Origin: Aquabacter spiritensis
Lineage (GTDB): Bacteria > Pseudomonadota > Alphaproteobacteria > Rhizobiales > Xanthobacteraceae
Direction: 5' to 3'
DNA length: 64,000 bases
NCBI RefSeq assembly: GCF_004346185.1
Contig: NZ_SMAI01000001.1
Coordinates: forward strand, 744,001 to 808,000
A program made the position numbers and the translations under genes. Below, in pieces: positions 8,040-22,978 of this stretch (position 1 is its first letter; each line of letters starts with the position of its first letter). The notes under the pieces were generated by a model. That model made no database searches, was not told the origin of the DNA, and worked only from the letters and a program-made list of their open reading frames with translations.

Positions 8040-9464
8040 TCAGCGCGGCAGCGTGGTGGCGCCCATCAGGGCCTTGTCGATCGCATGGGCGGCCTGGCGG
8101 CCCTCGCGGATCGCCCAGACCACCAAGGACTGGCCGCGCCGCATGTCGCCGGCGGCATAGAGGTTCGGGGTCGAGGTGAGATAGGTCTCCTCGTCGGCGA
8201 GGACATTGCCGCGCGCATCGAGCGCGGCGCCGCTCTGGTCGATCATGCCCTCCCGGATCGGGTGGGCGAAGCCGATGGCGAGGAAGACGAGGTCGGCGCG
8301 CAGCACGAATTCGGTGCCGGGCACCGGCTGGCGCTTGGCGTCGACGCGCGCGCAGCGCACCCCGGTCACGCGGCCGTTGCGGCCCTCGATGCCGAGCGTG
8401 GCGCAGGCGAATTCGCGCTCCGCGCCCTCGGCCTGGGACGAGGAGGTGCGGAACTTGGTCGGCCAATAGGGCCACACCGCGAGCTTGTCCTCCTTCATCG
8501 GCGGCACGGCGCGGATGTCGAGCTGGGTCACCGATAGCGCCCCCTGGCGAAACGCGGTGCCGACGCAGTCGGAGGCGGTGTCGCCGCCGCCGACCACCAC
8601 GACATGGCGTCCGGAGGCGAGGATCGGCAGATCGCGATGCACCTCTTCGCCGCCCTCGCGGCGGTTCTGCTGGACGAGATAGGGCATCGCGAAATGCACG
8701 CCCTCGAACTCCTGGCCCGGCAGGCGCGGATCGCGCGGGGCTTCGGACCCGCCGGCGAGCAGCACGGCGTCGTGACGGTCGAGCAGCTCCTGGATCGGCG
8801 TGGTGACGCCGACATTGACGTTGTAGTGGAACGTCACGCCCTCGGCTTCCATCTGGGCGACGCGCCGGTCGATGTGGCGCTTCTCCATCTTGAAGTCGGG
8901 AATGCCGTAGCGCAGCAGGCCGCCGGCCTTCGGCTCGCGCTCATAGACGTGCACGTCATGGCCGGCGCGGGCGAGCTGCTGGGCCGCGGCGAGGCCGGCC
9001 GGCCCCGAGCCGACCACCGCGACGCTGCGGCCAGTCCGGGTCTCGGGCGGCTCGGGCCGCACCCAGCCCATCTTCCAGGCCTTGTCGGCGATCGCCTGTT
9101 CCACCGTCTTGATGGTGACGGGCATGTCCTCGAGATTGAGGGTGCAGGCCTCCTCGCAGGGCGCCGGGCAGACGCGGCCGGTAAATTCGGGGAAATTGTT
9201 GGTCGAATGGAGGTTGCGCGCGGCCTCCTCCCAATCGCCCTGATAGACGAGGTCGTTCCAGTCGGGGATCTGGTTGTGGACCGGGCAGCCGGTCGGCCCG
9301 TGGCAGAACGGAATGCCGCAATCCATGCAGCGCGCGGCCTGGTTCGCCACCTCGGTATCGGGCAGCGGCAGGGTGAATTCGCGGAAATGGCGAATGCGAT
9401 CGGAGGCGGGCTGGTATTTCTGATCCCGCCGGTCGATCTCCATGAACCCCGTGACCTTACCCAT
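8040..9464 (-). CDS. gltD: Glutamate synthase, small (beta) subunit
   Basis: FAD/NADPH subunit of glutamate synthase that passes electrons to GltB. It has 474 residues. N-terminal cysteine clusters for two 4Fe-4S centres are seen in [20 protein letters not shown] and [10 protein letters not shown]. The FAD-binding [13 protein letters not shown] and NADPH-binding [15 protein letters not shown] motifs follow. The ATG at 9464 has GGAGG six bases upstream, which decides against the earlier in-frame starts. It is downstream of gltB on the same strand, a separate gene with a 221-base gap. Confidence 0.97.
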   Translation of the reverse strand: MGKVTGFMEIDRRDQKYQPASDRIRHFREFTLPLPDTEVANQAARCMDCGIPFCHGPTGCPVHNQIPDWNDLVYQGDWEEAARNLHSTNNFPEFTGRVCPAPCEEACTLNLEDMPVTIKTVEQAIADKAWKMGWVRPEPPETRTGRSVAVVGSGPAGLAAAQQLARAGHDVHVYEREPKAGGLLRYGIPDFKMEKRHIDRRVAQMEAEGVTFHYNVNVGVTTPIQELLDRHDAVLLAGGSEAPRDPRLPGQEFEGVHFAMPYLVQQNRREGGEEVHRDLPILASGRHVVVVGGGDTASDCVGTAFRQGALSVTQLDIRAVPPMKEDKLAVWPYWPTKFRTSSSQAEGAEREFACATLGIEGRNGRVTGVRCARVDAKRQPVPGTEFVLRADLVFLAIGFAHPIREGMIDQSGAALDARGNVLADEETYLTSTPNLYAAGDMRRGQSLVVWAIREGRQAAHAIDKALMGATTLPR

Positions 9465-9685
9465 TCCCATCCTCCGGGAGCCGCGTCGCGCGCGGGCGCC
9501 GCTTAGCTCCATTACAAGAATTGTTCCAGCTTGGGGACCCCGGTCTTGCACCGCACGCCCGGCGCCCCGACCGGGCGATCCCGTGACGGCCCGCGGGGCG
9601 GACCGCCAGTCCCGGGACGCCCCGGGGCCGCCGTCTCGGCGGAGCCGGGTCCCGCCCGGCCGTCGAACCTAGAGCGGCGCCGCGC

Positions 9686-14380
<4,695 letters not shown>

Positions 14381-14777
14381 CGCCTCGCCCTTTCCATCGC
14401 CGAGCTTACGCTCGAAACCATGCAACTCCTGCACCAGCCCCGACTTCCAGGCACGCAAAGGCGCGCATCCGATCGAGATGCACGCCGTTCGGTGCCGGAA
14501 TGTGCGAATGATAGGGCAGCATCGCTTCCCTATCCCGCGGAACATGACAGAAAAGCGGCGCGCCCACAAGGGCACCGCCCTCCCTTTGACGGGGGGCGCC
14601 CTGCGGAAATTGCGCGCTTGCCCGTCTGCGCGCAAGAACGGTACGGCGCCGCCCCGCTCCGCGCAATGGTGTTGCGAAGCCGGGCCGTGCAGCCCCCGCC
14701 CCGTCCGGCGGCGGCGCGGTCGCACAGGCGCCGCAATGGACGTCTCTAGTGACCGCGCAATCTCAGAAGGCCCCGCC
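14381..14777. promoter_or_regulatory. Upstream region of gltB with a strong inverted repeat
   Basis: Nearly 400 bases without a gene, between gltB and a divergent gene. It contains a perfect inverted repeat GATAGGG (14510-14516) and CCCTATC (14528-14534), about 130 bases before the gltB start, with an 11-base spacer. It may be an operator of the gltB promoter. Nothing else stands out. Confidence 0.45.
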
Positions 14778-15512
14778 ATGCGGTTCCGATACCTCATCGC
14801 GCTCGCCGCCCTCGCCGGCTCGGCGGCTCCGGCCGCGGCGCAATATTATTATCCGCCGGCCTATGTTCCGGCGCCCGGCCCCTATGCGCCGCCCGGCGCC
14901 TACGTGCCGTATGGCCCGCCGGCCTATGGCGCCCCCGTCATGCTGCCCCCGGGCGAAGTGCGCGCCATCGTGCGCAATCTCGGATACTGGCGGGTCGGCC
15001 GCCCGGCGCTGACGGGGCGGACCTATTTCGTGACCGCGGCGACCGAGGCCGGGCCGGTTCTCCTCGGCGTCGACGCCTTCACGGGGCGGGTCCAGCCGGT
15101 CGGCCCGGCCGACCCGACGCGCGGCATCGGACAGCCCCCATATGCCGCCCCGCCGCTCGCGGCGCGCAGCCCTACGCCCCCGCCTCTGCCGAAGCCGCGC
15201 CCGACCGAGATCGAGATGGCCAAGACCGATCCGGCGACGCCGTCCCCGGCCGACGCCCCGCCGCCGGTGAACACCGTGCCGGGCGATTCCGGGGCCGATG
15301 CGCCGCCCACGGCCGCGCCGCAGAATCCGCCCGCGCCGGAAGCGGCGCCCGCGCCCGCTCAAGTGGTCGCAGCAGAGCCCCAGCCGACGCCGCCCCAAGC
15401 CGCGGCGCCGGCGGCCCGACCCACCGCGCCGGTGGCGCGGACCGGGGCCGGCACAGCGACGCCCGGCGACGTTCCCGCCGGTATCGGCTCGGTGGTGTCG
15501 CCCCCCAAGTAA
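14778..15512 (+). CDS. Proline/alanine-rich exported protein
   Basis: Predicted exported protein of 244 residues with a signal peptide ([12 protein letters not shown]...AAAQ, cleavage near residue 22). A Tyr/Pro/Gly-rich stretch follows, then a small folded-looking segment ([17 protein letters not shown] to [11 protein letters not shown], about residues 57-115), then a long low-complexity Pro/Ala tail. The central segment resembles short domains of unknown function in many Rhizobiales envelope proteins. AGAAGG precedes the ATG. Function is not known; a cell-envelope location is likely. Confidence 0.75.
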   Translation: MRFRYLIALAALAGSAAPAAAQYYYPPAYVPAPGPYAPPGAYVPYGPPAYGAPVMLPPGEVRAIVRNLGYWRVGRPALTGRTYFVTAATEAGPVLLGVDAFTGRVQPVGPADPTRGIGQPPYAAPPLAARSPTPPPLPKPRPTEIEMAKTDPATPSPADAPPPVNTVPGDSGADAPPTAAPQNPPAPEAAPAPAQVVAAEPQPTPPQAAAPAARPTAPVARTGAGTATPGDVPAGIGSVVSPPK

Positions 15513-15533
15513 AGCGCGCGGCCCCCGCTCGGC

Positions 15534-16892
15534 TCAGCGCGCGAGGCCGACCGCGGCGAGGGCGGCGGATTGGCGCGCGGCGACGCCGGTCTCGCTGAAA
15601 TCGGCGATCGCGGCCTCGAACAGAGCGTGGAAGTTCAGTTCCGCCTTCAAATGCAGGAACACCGCGCCGAGCCCGATCGCGGCGCGGTCCATGAAGACGA
15701 ATTCGCGCGGCACCGTCACCGGGCCGAGCTGCTTCAGCGCCATATGCACCTGATAGGCCTCGCGCCGGCCATATTGGCCCGGCGCGACCCCGTCGGCGAT
15801 GCTGCGAACCCGGTCATCCATCAGCGGGCCATAGATGAACCGCGCCCAGATATTGAGCACGTCGATCAATTCCCGCTTCAAGCCGCGGAAGCCCCAGGTC
15901 TCATAGGCATGGACCACGCGCGCCTCGTCGCCCGTGCCGAGCCCGCGATAAAGGTCGACCACGCCGGCCACAAAGCTCGGGGGGAAGATGCGGATGCAGC
16001 CGTAATCCAGCAGATTGATGCCGCCGGGCCGCCCGTCCGCATCGGCGAACACGGTGTAATTGCCGAGATGGGGATCGCCGTGGATCACGCCGTGCCGGCT
16101 GAAGGGCAGCCACCAGGCGGCGAACATCGCCCGCGCCAGCCGGTTCCGCTCCTCCAGCGGGTGATCGACGAAGGCGAGGATCTTGGTGCCTTCGAGCCAT
16201 TCGAGGGTGAGAAGGCGCCCGGTCGACAGGTCCTCCCGCACCTGCGGCACCCGCACCAGAGGCTCGCCCTTGAGCATCAGGGCATAGAGCGCCGCGTGCC
16301 GCGCCTCGCGGCGATAATCGAGTTCCTCGCGCACCCGCGCACCGATCTCGCCGGCGATTTCGCGGGTGTCGATCGCGGGATCCATGCGGCGGTGGAGCTG
16401 GAACAGCAGATCGAGCTGGTTGAGGTCCGCCTCGACCGCCGCCTGCATGTCGGGATATTGCAGCTTGCAGGCCACGGCGGCGCCGTCCAGGGCCACCGCG
16501 CGGTGCACCTGCCCGAGCGAGGCCGCCGCCGCCGGCACCGGATCGAAGCTCTGGAAGCGGCCCTCCCAGTCGCGGCCCAGTTCGGCCATCATGCGCCGGC
16601 GCACGAAGGCCCGGCCCATCGGCGGCGCATCGTTCTGCAGCTTCTGCAGTTCCGTGGCATAATCCGGGGGCAGCAGATCCGGAATGGTGGCCATGAGCTG
16701 CGCCACCTTCATCAACGGACCCTTGAGTCCGCCGAGGGCGCTCGCGAGGGCGGCGGCATTGCCCTCCCCGCGATCGAGCCCCAGCAGCCGGGCGCCGGCG
16801 ATCCGCGCCGCCACCCCGCCGACATTGGCGCCGACGCGGGCATACCGGACGGCGCGGGCGGAGAGGCGGTTGCGTTCGCTGTCGTCGGACAT
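15534..16892 (-). CDS. ABC1/UbiB/AarF-family atypical kinase
   Basis: Member of the ABC1 kinase-like family; relatives such as UbiB support ubiquinone synthesis through ATPase activity. It has 452 residues. Seen are the N-terminal LKGPLMKVAQL in place of the family's KxGQ motif, the alanine-rich AAAASLGQVHRA loop, HGDPHLGNY as catalytic loop, and LLDYGCIR as the metal-binding DFG-equivalent. No C-terminal transmembrane pair is obvious, so it is not classical UbiB. It converges with the proline-rich protein gene. Confidence 0.9.
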   Translation of the reverse strand: MSDDSERNRLSARAVRYARVGANVGGVAARIAGARLLGLDRGEGNAAALASALGGLKGPLMKVAQLMATIPDLLPPDYATELQKLQNDAPPMGRAFVRRRMMAELGRDWEGRFQSFDPVPAAAASLGQVHRAVALDGAAVACKLQYPDMQAAVEADLNQLDLLFQLHRRMDPAIDTREIAGEIGARVREELDYRREARHAALYALMLKGEPLVRVPQVREDLSTGRLLTLEWLEGTKILAFVDHPLEERNRLARAMFAAWWLPFSRHGVIHGDPHLGNYTVFADADGRPGGINLLDYGCIRIFPPSFVAGVVDLYRGLGTGDEARVVHAYETWGFRGLKRELIDVLNIWARFIYGPLMDDRVRSIADGVAPGQYGRREAYQVHMALKQLGPVTVPREFVFMDRAAIGLGAVFLHLKAELNFHALFEAAIADFSETGVAARQSAALAAVGLAR

Positions 16893-16912
16893 TTGGGCCT
16901 TTCAGCGCCGGG

Positions 16913-17401
16913 CTACGGCTGGGCGGTTCTGCGGGTCCATGCCAGCAGGATCAGCAGGGAGAGCGGCGTCAGAATGTCGGTGAAGAAGATCGGCCCGGCA
17001 TTTCCGGGCGCGAAGTTTCCGGCCGTCATCATCTGGATCACGTGACCCCACGCGGCACCGCCGAGGAAGAACAGAGCGTAGATGGCGAGGGCGAGGCGAA
17101 AATTCCAGCGCGCATAGAAAGCGGCGATCAGCCCCACCACGCCGATGCCGAGATTGCAGACGCCGACCTCGAACTGGAACGGGCTCGGCGCCCAGCCGAT
17201 CGAGGCGGCGGTCTCGGCGGGAAAGCCGAGATGGCCGAGCGCGCCCCACAGGCCCTGAATGCCCATCGGAAACAGCATGATGTAGCGGATCAGGCGGTCG
17301 GCGGCGAAGCCCGGCGGCAGCGGGCGCGGCGCGCGCTGCACCGCGACGAACGCGCAGAGAAGGGCCAGCGCCACCATCACGAGCGGGAACCAGAAGACCA
17401 T
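16913..17401 (-). CDS. Small integral membrane protein (DUF6790-like)
   Basis: Membrane protein of 162 residues with four hydrophobic segments: FPLVMVALALLCAFV, LIRYIMLFPMGIQGLWG, LGIGVVGLIAAFYAR with the following ALAIYALFFLGG, and ILTPLSLLILLAW. The arrangement resembles the DUF6790 group; function unknown. The ATG at 17401 is preceded by CGGAGA, and the longer frame upstream lacks membrane character. It is 20 bases upstream of the ABC1 kinase gene on the same strand, so the two may be cotranscribed. Confidence 0.75.
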   Translation of the reverse strand: MVFWFPLVMVALALLCAFVAVQRAPRPLPPGFAADRLIRYIMLFPMGIQGLWGALGHLGFPAETAASIGWAPSPFQFEVGVCNLGIGVVGLIAAFYARWNFRLALAIYALFFLGGAAWGHVIQMMTAGNFAPGNAGPIFFTDILTPLSLLILLAWTRRTAQP

Positions 17402-17522
17402 GACACATCTCCGCAAACACACATTCGACGCGGCGATACCCTGGCACTCTCCGGGCCGGTCTGCCACCCCTTCCCGCGGCAGACGGCTTGCCATCGTGCG
17501 GCGCCACGCCTAAGCCTGCGGC

Positions 17523-17903
17523 ATGCTTCGCACACGCTGCTGCACGGTCGGTCTCAGGGGATGGGCGCTGCGCCTCGTCCTCGCTTACGTCCTGCTGCTC
17601 CAGGGCGTGTTGGGCGCGATGGCCGCCACAGCGCACGCGGTCGCGGCGGCGGACGCGGCCGGCGGACGTCTCTGCGCCCCCTCACGCGCCGATGGCGACC
17701 CCCCCGCCGGCGCGCCGCACGCGGATCTGTGCTGCACGCTGGGCTGCGCCGCGGCGCAGCCGGCCCCCGCCGTCGTCCCGACCGCGCTGCGCCTGCCGCC
17801 GCCGCCGCAGGTCCGTGCCGCGGAGCCGCGCACCGCCGCACCGGCCGGCCCGGCCGAGATTTTGGCCGCCTTCGAAGCCCGGGGACCGCCGCTGCGGCGC
17901 TGA
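17523..17903 (+). CDS. DUF2946-like exported protein
   Basis: Small protein of 126 residues with an N-terminal hydrophobic segment (LRLVLAYVLLLQGVLGAMAA) and a cysteine-rich centre, HADLCCTLGC. Such short proteins often stand next to copper-handling genes, and here the next gene 39 bases on encodes a YcnI-PCu(A)C fusion. The C-terminal half is Pro/Ala-rich. A role in copper handling is inferred from context; the family match is tentative. Confidence 0.65.
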   Translation: MLRTRCCTVGLRGWALRLVLAYVLLLQGVLGAMAATAHAVAAADAAGGRLCAPSRADGDPPAGAPHADLCCTLGCAAAQPAPAVVPTALRLPPPPQVRAAEPRTAAPAGPAEILAAFEARGPPLRR

Positions 17904-17942
17904 GCCCGCACCGTCCTCTTCCACAGTCTTCGGAGACATTCC

Positions 17943-18893
17943 ATGTCAGGATCCATCCTGCGCGGCGCGCTGTGCGCGGCCGCCCTTCTGTCCGCCGCCC
18001 CGGCCTTCGCCCATGTCACGCTCGACCAGCAGCAGGCGACGTCCGGCACCTTCTACAAAGCCGTGCTGAAGGTGCCGCACGGCTGCGGCACCGCCGCGAC
18101 GACGGCCATTTCGGTGACGCTGCCGGAAGGCGTCGTCTCGGCCAAGCCCCAGCCCAAGCCCGGCTGGACGCTCGCCACCGAGACCGGCCCCTATGCCAAG
18201 GCCTATGAGGTGATGCACGGCCCGCCGGTCTCGCAGGGCGTGAAGACCATCACCTGGAGCGGCGGCGACCTGCCGAACGCCTATTATGACGAGTTCGCCT
18301 TCATCGCCTATCTGACGCCCCAGGCGAACCCGACCACGCTCTATTTCCCGGTCGTGCAATCCTGCGGCAGCAGCGCGGCGGAGAAATGGACCGAGCTGCC
18401 GACGGCCGGGGCGCCCCGCCCGGCCCGGCCCGCCCCGGCTTTGAAGCTCGCCGCGGCGGCGCTGCCGGCCGGCAGCGTCAAGATCGGCGACCTCGTCGTC
18501 GCCGGCCCCTGGACCCGGGCGACGCCCGGCGGCGCGAAGGTCGCCGGCGGCTTTCTCACCATCACCAATTCCGGCACCGCGCCGGACCGGCTGGTCGGCG
18601 GCTCGTTCGCCCGCGCAGGCCGGTTCGAGGTGCATGAAATGGCCGTCAAGGACGGCATCATGACCATGCGGCCCCTCGCCTCGGGCCTGGAGATCGCGCC
18701 CGGCCAGACCGTCTCCCTCGCCCCGGGCGGGTTCCACCTGATGTTCATGGACCTGAACCAGCCCCTGAAGGAGGGCGAGGCGGTCAAGGGCACCCTCGTC
18801 TTCGAGAAGGCCGGCACGCTCGACCTCGCCTTCCAGGTCCGCGGCATCGGCGCCGGCGCGCCGTCGGGGGGCGGCATGGAGCACAAGCACTGA
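17943..18893 (+). CDS. YcnI (DUF1775) - PCu(A)C copper chaperone fusion
   Basis: Periplasmic copper-binding protein of 316 residues with two domains. A signal peptide ends at AFA/H24, so the mature protein begins with His, the copper-brace residue of YcnI/DUF1775 (about 24-155). A Pro/Ala linker follows, then a PCu(A)C domain (about 178-300) with ligands H231, M242, H265 and M267, close to the H-X10-M-X21-H-X-M family motif. PCu(A)C proteins supply copper to cytochrome oxidase. GGAGA precedes the ATG. The His-containing C-terminus (MEHKH) could add another metal site. Confidence 0.9.
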   Translation: MSGSILRGALCAAALLSAAPAFAHVTLDQQQATSGTFYKAVLKVPHGCGTAATTAISVTLPEGVVSAKPQPKPGWTLATETGPYAKAYEVMHGPPVSQGVKTITWSGGDLPNAYYDEFAFIAYLTPQANPTTLYFPVVQSCGSSAAEKWTELPTAGAPRPARPAPALKLAAAALPAGSVKIGDLVVAGPWTRATPGGAKVAGGFLTITNSGTAPDRLVGGSFARAGRFEVHEMAVKDGIMTMRPLASGLEIAPGQTVSLAPGGFHLMFMDLNQPLKEGEAVKGTLVFEKAGTLDLAFQVRGIGAGAPSGGGMEHKH

Positions 18894-18982
18894 GCGGTGC
18901 GCCCCGACGCCGGGGGGCCGGGTCGGCCCGCCCTCCGGCATCGCCCGATTTGCTTGGGACGTGAGGCGGGCGAAAGTCCGCC

Positions 18983-19957
18983 TCAGACCTGAAGGACGCA
19001 GGCGCCGCCGGTCAGTCCGCCGCCGGCGGCGCTCATCAGGACGATCTCGCCCGGCCGCAGCGGCGCGGCCCGATGCGACAGGGACAGCGACAAGGGGATC
19101 GTGCCCGCCGAGGAGTTTCCGTACTGCGCGATCGAGCGGGCGACCTTCTCCGGCGGGATGCCGAGATTGTGCGCCACCGCATCGACGAGGCGCGCATTGG
19201 CCTGATGCGGCACGAAGCGGTCGACCGCGTCCGCCGTCAGCTTCGCCTGCTCCAGCGCTTCCCGCGCGGTTTCGGTCATCAGGCGCACCGCGCCGAGGAA
19301 CAGGGCCTTGCCGTCGGTCAGCGTCATGCGCGTGTCCTCGATCGGCAGATCGGGCGCGAACGGACGCGCCGACCCCCCGGCGGGAATATGGACGAGGTCG
19401 TACCCCGTGCCGTCCGAGCCCAGCGCCGCGCCGCGCAGCCCGCCCGTCCCGCCCGGCGCGAGGACCACGGCCCCGGCGGCGTCGGCGAAGATCACGGAAG
19501 AGCCCCGCTCCGCCGGATTGATGCGGCGGGAGAGAAGATTGGCCCCGATCACCAAAACCGGCCGGCGCCACGCGCGCACGAATCCCTCCGCCATGACCAG
19601 CGCATAGAGGAAGCCGGCGCAGGCGCCCGCCATGTCCACCGCCCCCGACGCGGTCAGGCCGAGCCGATGGGCGACGCGCGGCGCGGAGGGCGGCAGGAGA
19701 TGATCCGGCGTCGACGTCGCGAGCACGGTGAGAGCGATCTCGCGGCGCGCCAGTCCGGCGTCGTCGAGCGCTGCCTCGGCGGCCGCGACGGCGAGGCCCG
19801 AGAGCGTGTCGTCCGGCGCGGCCCAACGGCGCTCAAGAATGCCGGTGCGGCGGGCGATCCAGCCGGGTTCGAGGTCCAGCGCGGTCTCCAGCTCGGCATT
19901 CGTCACCACGCGGTCGGGGACGGCATGGCCGAGGCCGAGCAGGCGAACGCCGGTCAT
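18983..19957 (-). CDS. bioZ: BioZ, FabH-like 3-oxopimeloyl-ACP synthase
   Basis: KAS III-type condensing enzyme of 324 residues. In Agrobacterium and Brucella relatives, BioZ joins glutaryl-CoA to malonyl-ACP to make the pimeloyl precursor of biotin, bypassing BioC/BioH. The catalytic triad is intact: Cys113 (MAGACAGF), His251 (VPHQANARL) and Asn281 (YGNSSAGT). It is the last gene of bioBFDAZ and overlaps bioA by four bases (ATGA). The operon position decides BioZ over a general FabH. Confidence 0.93.
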   Translation of the reverse strand: MTGVRLLGLGHAVPDRVVTNAELETALDLEPGWIARRTGILERRWAAPDDTLSGLAVAAAEAALDDAGLARREIALTVLATSTPDHLLPPSAPRVAHRLGLTASGAVDMAGACAGFLYALVMAEGFVRAWRRPVLVIGANLLSRRINPAERGSSVIFADAAGAVVLAPGGTGGLRGAALGSDGTGYDLVHIPAGGSARPFAPDLPIEDTRMTLTDGKALFLGAVRLMTETAREALEQAKLTADAVDRFVPHQANARLVDAVAHNLGIPPEKVARSIAQYGNSSAGTIPLSLSLSHRAAPLRPGEIVLMSAAGGGLTGGACVLQV

Positions 19958-21216
19958 GCCGCGCCCCCGAACCGCGCGGCGGCCTCGTCGATGGCGTCGT
20001 ACAGACGATCCAGCTCGGCGGCGGTGACGCAATAAGGCGGCATGGCATACAGCACATTGCCGAGCGGGCGGACCAGGAGGTTCCGCTCCAGGAAGAAGGC
20101 GCGCAGGCGCGGCCCCACCTCTGCCAGATAACCGCCGGCCGGCACCTTCAAATCGAGCGCCGCGATGGTGCCGCAGCGCCGGACATTCTCGAACCGGGCA
20201 TCGTCGGAAAATCGCGCCAGCCGCTCGGCCTGGAGCGCGCACAGATGGGCGATGCGGGCCTCGACCGGCTCTTCGCGCCACACCTTCACATTGGCGAGCC
20301 CGGCGGCACAGGCGATCGGATTGGCGGTGTAGGAAGAGGAGTGGAAGAAGGTATGGGCGCGGTCCTGCGAGACATGCGCCGCAAACACGTCCGGCTTCGC
20401 CAAAGTGGCCGCGAGCGGCACCGCGCCGCCGGTCAGGCCCTTGGAGGTGCACAGAATGTCGGGCGAGACGCCGGCTTGGGTGGAGGCGAACAGGGTGCCG
20501 GTGCGGCCCCAGCCGGTCATCACCTCGTCGGCGATGAGCAGCGTTCCGGTCGCCGCCGCGATGCGGGCGAGTTCGGCGAGCACGAAAGGCGGGTAGATCA
20601 ACATGCCGCCCGCGCCGAGCACCAGCGGCTCGACGATCAAGGCGGCAGCCGCACCGCCGCGCGCCAGGGCCTCGAAGGCATCGAGCGTCGCCTGCTCGCG
20701 CCCCGGCGCGGGGAAGGGAATGCGGTCGACCTCGAACAGAAGCGGGGCATAGGCGGCATTGAACACGCCGCGGGCGCCGACGCTCATCGCGCCGATCGTG
20801 TCGCCGTGATAGCTGCCCTCCATCACCACGATGCGGCTGCGCGCCACGCCGCGATTGCGGAACGTGCCGAGCGCCATCTTGAGCGCGACCTCGACCGCGG
20901 TGGAGCCGGAATCCGAGAAGAAGACATAAGCGAGGCCCGGCGGCGCGAGCGCCACCAGCTCGCGCGCCAGCGCCTCGGCGGGCGCATGGGTGAAGCCGGC
21001 GAAGATGATCTGGTCCAGCGTCTCGCTCGCCTCGCGGATCGCCGCCATGATGGCGGGATGGCGGTGGCCGTGGGTGATCACCCACCAGGAGGAAATCGCA
21101 TCGAGGATGCGCCGGCCATCCTCGGTCTCGAGATAGGCGCCGCCGGTCCGGGCGATGCGCGGCGGCGGCGGCTCGAGCGCGTGCTGGGTGAAGGGATGCC
21201 AGACCGGCGAGGTCAT
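19954..21216 (-). CDS. bioA: Adenosylmethionine-8-amino-7-oxononanoate aminotransferase
   Basis: PLP enzyme that turns KAPA into 7,8-diaminopelargonate in biotin synthesis. It has 420 residues. It begins with WHPFTQHA, typical of BioA. The substrate-site segment is [14 protein letters not shown]. The PLP-binding aspartate lies in [14 protein letters not shown], and the Schiff-base lysine in CTSKGLTGG. It overlaps bioD upstream and bioZ downstream by ATGA. Confidence 0.97.
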   Translation of the reverse strand: MTSPVWHPFTQHALEPPPPRIARTGGAYLETEDGRRILDAISSWWVITHGHRHPAIMAAIREASETLDQIIFAGFTHAPAEALARELVALAPPGLAYVFFSDSGSTAVEVALKMALGTFRNRGVARSRIVVMEGSYHGDTIGAMSVGARGVFNAAYAPLLFEVDRIPFPAPGREQATLDAFEALARGGAAAALIVEPLVLGAGGMLIYPPFVLAELARIAAATGTLLIADEVMTGWGRTGTLFASTQAGVSPDILCTSKGLTGGAVPLAATLAKPDVFAAHVSQDRAHTFFHSSSYTANPIACAAGLANVKVWREEPVEARIAHLCALQAERLARFSDDARFENVRRCGTIAALDLKVPAGGYLAEVGPRLRAFFLERNLLVRPLGNVLYAMPPYCVTAAELDRLYDAIDEAAARFGGAA

Positions 21217-21836
21217 GCGGCGAAGTCCCTCATGTCGAACGCCGCGGCGAAGGCGGCCCGGAGCTGCTCCGCGTTCAGCGGCGAGACCGGCGGCAGCCGG
21301 CCCAGGATCTTCTGCCCGGAAAACGCCGCGATGACGTCCTGCGTGTCCGGCATTTCCGCGCCGATGAAGGCGATGCCGGCAATCGGGACGGCGCGCGCCT
21401 CGAGCGCTTCGACGGCCAGCAGAGTGTGGTTGATCGTCCCCAATGTGGTGCGCGCGCACAGGACCACCGGAAGGCCCCAGCGGGCGAATACGTCGATGAA
21501 GAGGAGCGCGCGGGTGAGCGGCACCATGGGGCCGCCCGCCCCCTCGATCACCAGCGGGCGCTCGCCCGGCGGATCGAGGCGGTCGGGGTCGATGCGCAGC
21601 CCCTCGGCCTGCGCCGCGAGATGCGGCGAAGCGGGCAGCTTCAGGCGGTAGGCCTCGGGCAGGATTCGGTCCGGCGGCAGCCCGCCGAGGCGCGCCACGG
21701 TCGCGCTGTCGGTCGCCTCCTCCAGGCCGGCCTGGACCGGCTTCCAGTAGAACGCCCCCAGCGCTCCGGCGAGTGCCGCGGCGAACACGGTCTTGCCGAT
21801 GCCGGTGTCGGTGCCGGTGACGACGAAGGCGGTCAT
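21213..21836 (-). CDS. bioD: Dethiobiotin synthetase
   Basis: ATP-dependent ring closure of diaminopelargonate with CO2 to dethiobiotin. It has 207 residues, near the usual size. The P-loop is [13 protein letters not shown] at residues 7-19. The substrate segment FYWKPVQAG and [12 protein letters not shown] follow, both conserved in BioD. It overlaps bioF upstream and bioA downstream by four bases each. Confidence 0.96.
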   Translation of the reverse strand: MTAFVVTGTDTGIGKTVFAAALAGALGAFYWKPVQAGLEEATDSATVARLGGLPPDRILPEAYRLKLPASPHLAAQAEGLRIDPDRLDPPGERPLVIEGAGGPMVPLTRALLFIDVFARWGLPVVLCARTTLGTINHTLLAVEALEARAVPIAGIAFIGAEMPDTQDVIAAFSGQKILGRLPPVSPLNAEQLRAAFAAAFDMRDFAA

Positions 21837-22978
21837 GCCGGCACCTCATCCATGGCCGTGGCGATCGCGTCGACGAGGCCGGACACGGCCGCGGCATCGA
21901 CGTTCAGCGTCAGCGAGACGCGCAGCCGCGCCGTGCCTTCCGGAACCGTCGGCGGGCGGATGGCGCGGCAGTCGAACCCCGCCGCCCGCACCTTCGCCGC
22001 GACCGCCGCCGCACGGGCATTGGCATAAAGCAGGACCGGAATGATCTGCGAGCCGGAGGGCGGGACGCCGAGCCGCTGCGTCAGGGCACCTTCCGCGCCC
22101 TTCACCAGTGCCGCGAGCCGCGTGCGCCGGTCCGGTTCATCGGCGAGGATGCGCAGCGCCTCGCGCACGCCCGCCGCGATCAAGGGCGAGGGCGCGGTGG
22201 CATAGATGAAGGGGCGCGCGCGGTTCACGAGGAAATCCAGCAGGATGCGCGGCGCGGTGACGAGTGCGCCGGACACGCCGAGCGCCTTGCCGCAGGTATG
22301 GACCGCGATCACGCCGTCCCGCCCCTCATAGTCCGCGGCAAGTCCGCGCCCGTCGCGGCCGAACACCCCCGTGGCATGGGCCTCGTCGACGACCAGGAAG
22401 CCGGCATGACGTTCCGCGATCGCCACCAGATCGGCGAGCGGCGCCGCATCCCCGTCCATCGAATAGATGCTTTCCACCGCGATGAAGGGGATCCCGGTGC
22501 CGCCGGCCCCGCGCCACCGGACGATCGCGTCCTCCACCGCCCCGGCATCGTTGTGCGGCGTGCCGATATGCTCGGCCTTTCCCGCCTGCATGCCGGCATG
22601 GACCGAGGCGTGGATCAGCGCGTCATGCACCACGAGGTCGCCGCGCCGCGGCAAGGTCGAGAACAGCGCCAGATTGGCGTCGAAGCCGGAGGCGAAGAAC
22701 AGGCAGCCCTCGGCGCCGAAGAAGCGGGCCGCCTCCTCTTCCAGCGCCTCATGCTCGGGATCGTTGCCGCGCAGCAGGCGCGACCCGGCGGCGCCCGCCG
22801 GAACCCCGCGTGCCGCCGCCGCGCCGATCGCATCGCGCAGGCGCGGGGACGCGGCGAGGCCGAGATAGTCGTTGGAGGCGAAATCGTGCCCCGCGCGCGG
22901 CTCCAGCGCACGGCCGCGGCTGCGGCCGCGCAGACCGGCGAGCGTCGCCTCGTAGCGGCCGAGCCGGCCGGCATTCAT
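21833..22978 (-). CDS. bioF: 8-amino-7-oxononanoate synthase
   Basis: PLP-dependent condensation of a pimeloyl thioester with alanine to KAPA. It has 381 residues. [10 protein letters not shown] marks the N-terminal substrate region, [12 protein letters not shown] holds the PLP aspartate, and THCGK-type [12 protein letters not shown] contains the Schiff-base lysine. The frame stays open upstream because bioB overlaps it. The ATG at 22978, overlapping the bioB stop, gives a normal N-terminus ([13 protein letters not shown]). Confidence 0.97.
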   Translation of the reverse strand: MNAGRLGRYEATLAGLRGRSRGRALEPRAGHDFASNDYLGLAASPRLRDAIGAAAARGVPAGAAGSRLLRGNDPEHEALEEEAARFFGAEGCLFFASGFDANLALFSTLPRRGDLVVHDALIHASVHAGMQAGKAEHIGTPHNDAGAVEDAIVRWRGAGGTGIPFIAVESIYSMDGDAAPLADLVAIAERHAGFLVVDEAHATGVFGRDGRGLAADYEGRDGVIAVHTCGKALGVSGALVTAPRILLDFLVNRARPFIYATAPSPLIAAGVREALRILADEPDRRTRLAALVKGAEGALTQRLGVPPSGSQIIPVLLYANARAAAVAAKVRAAGFDCRAIRPPTVPEGTARLRVSLTLNVDAAAVSGLVDAIATAMDEVPA

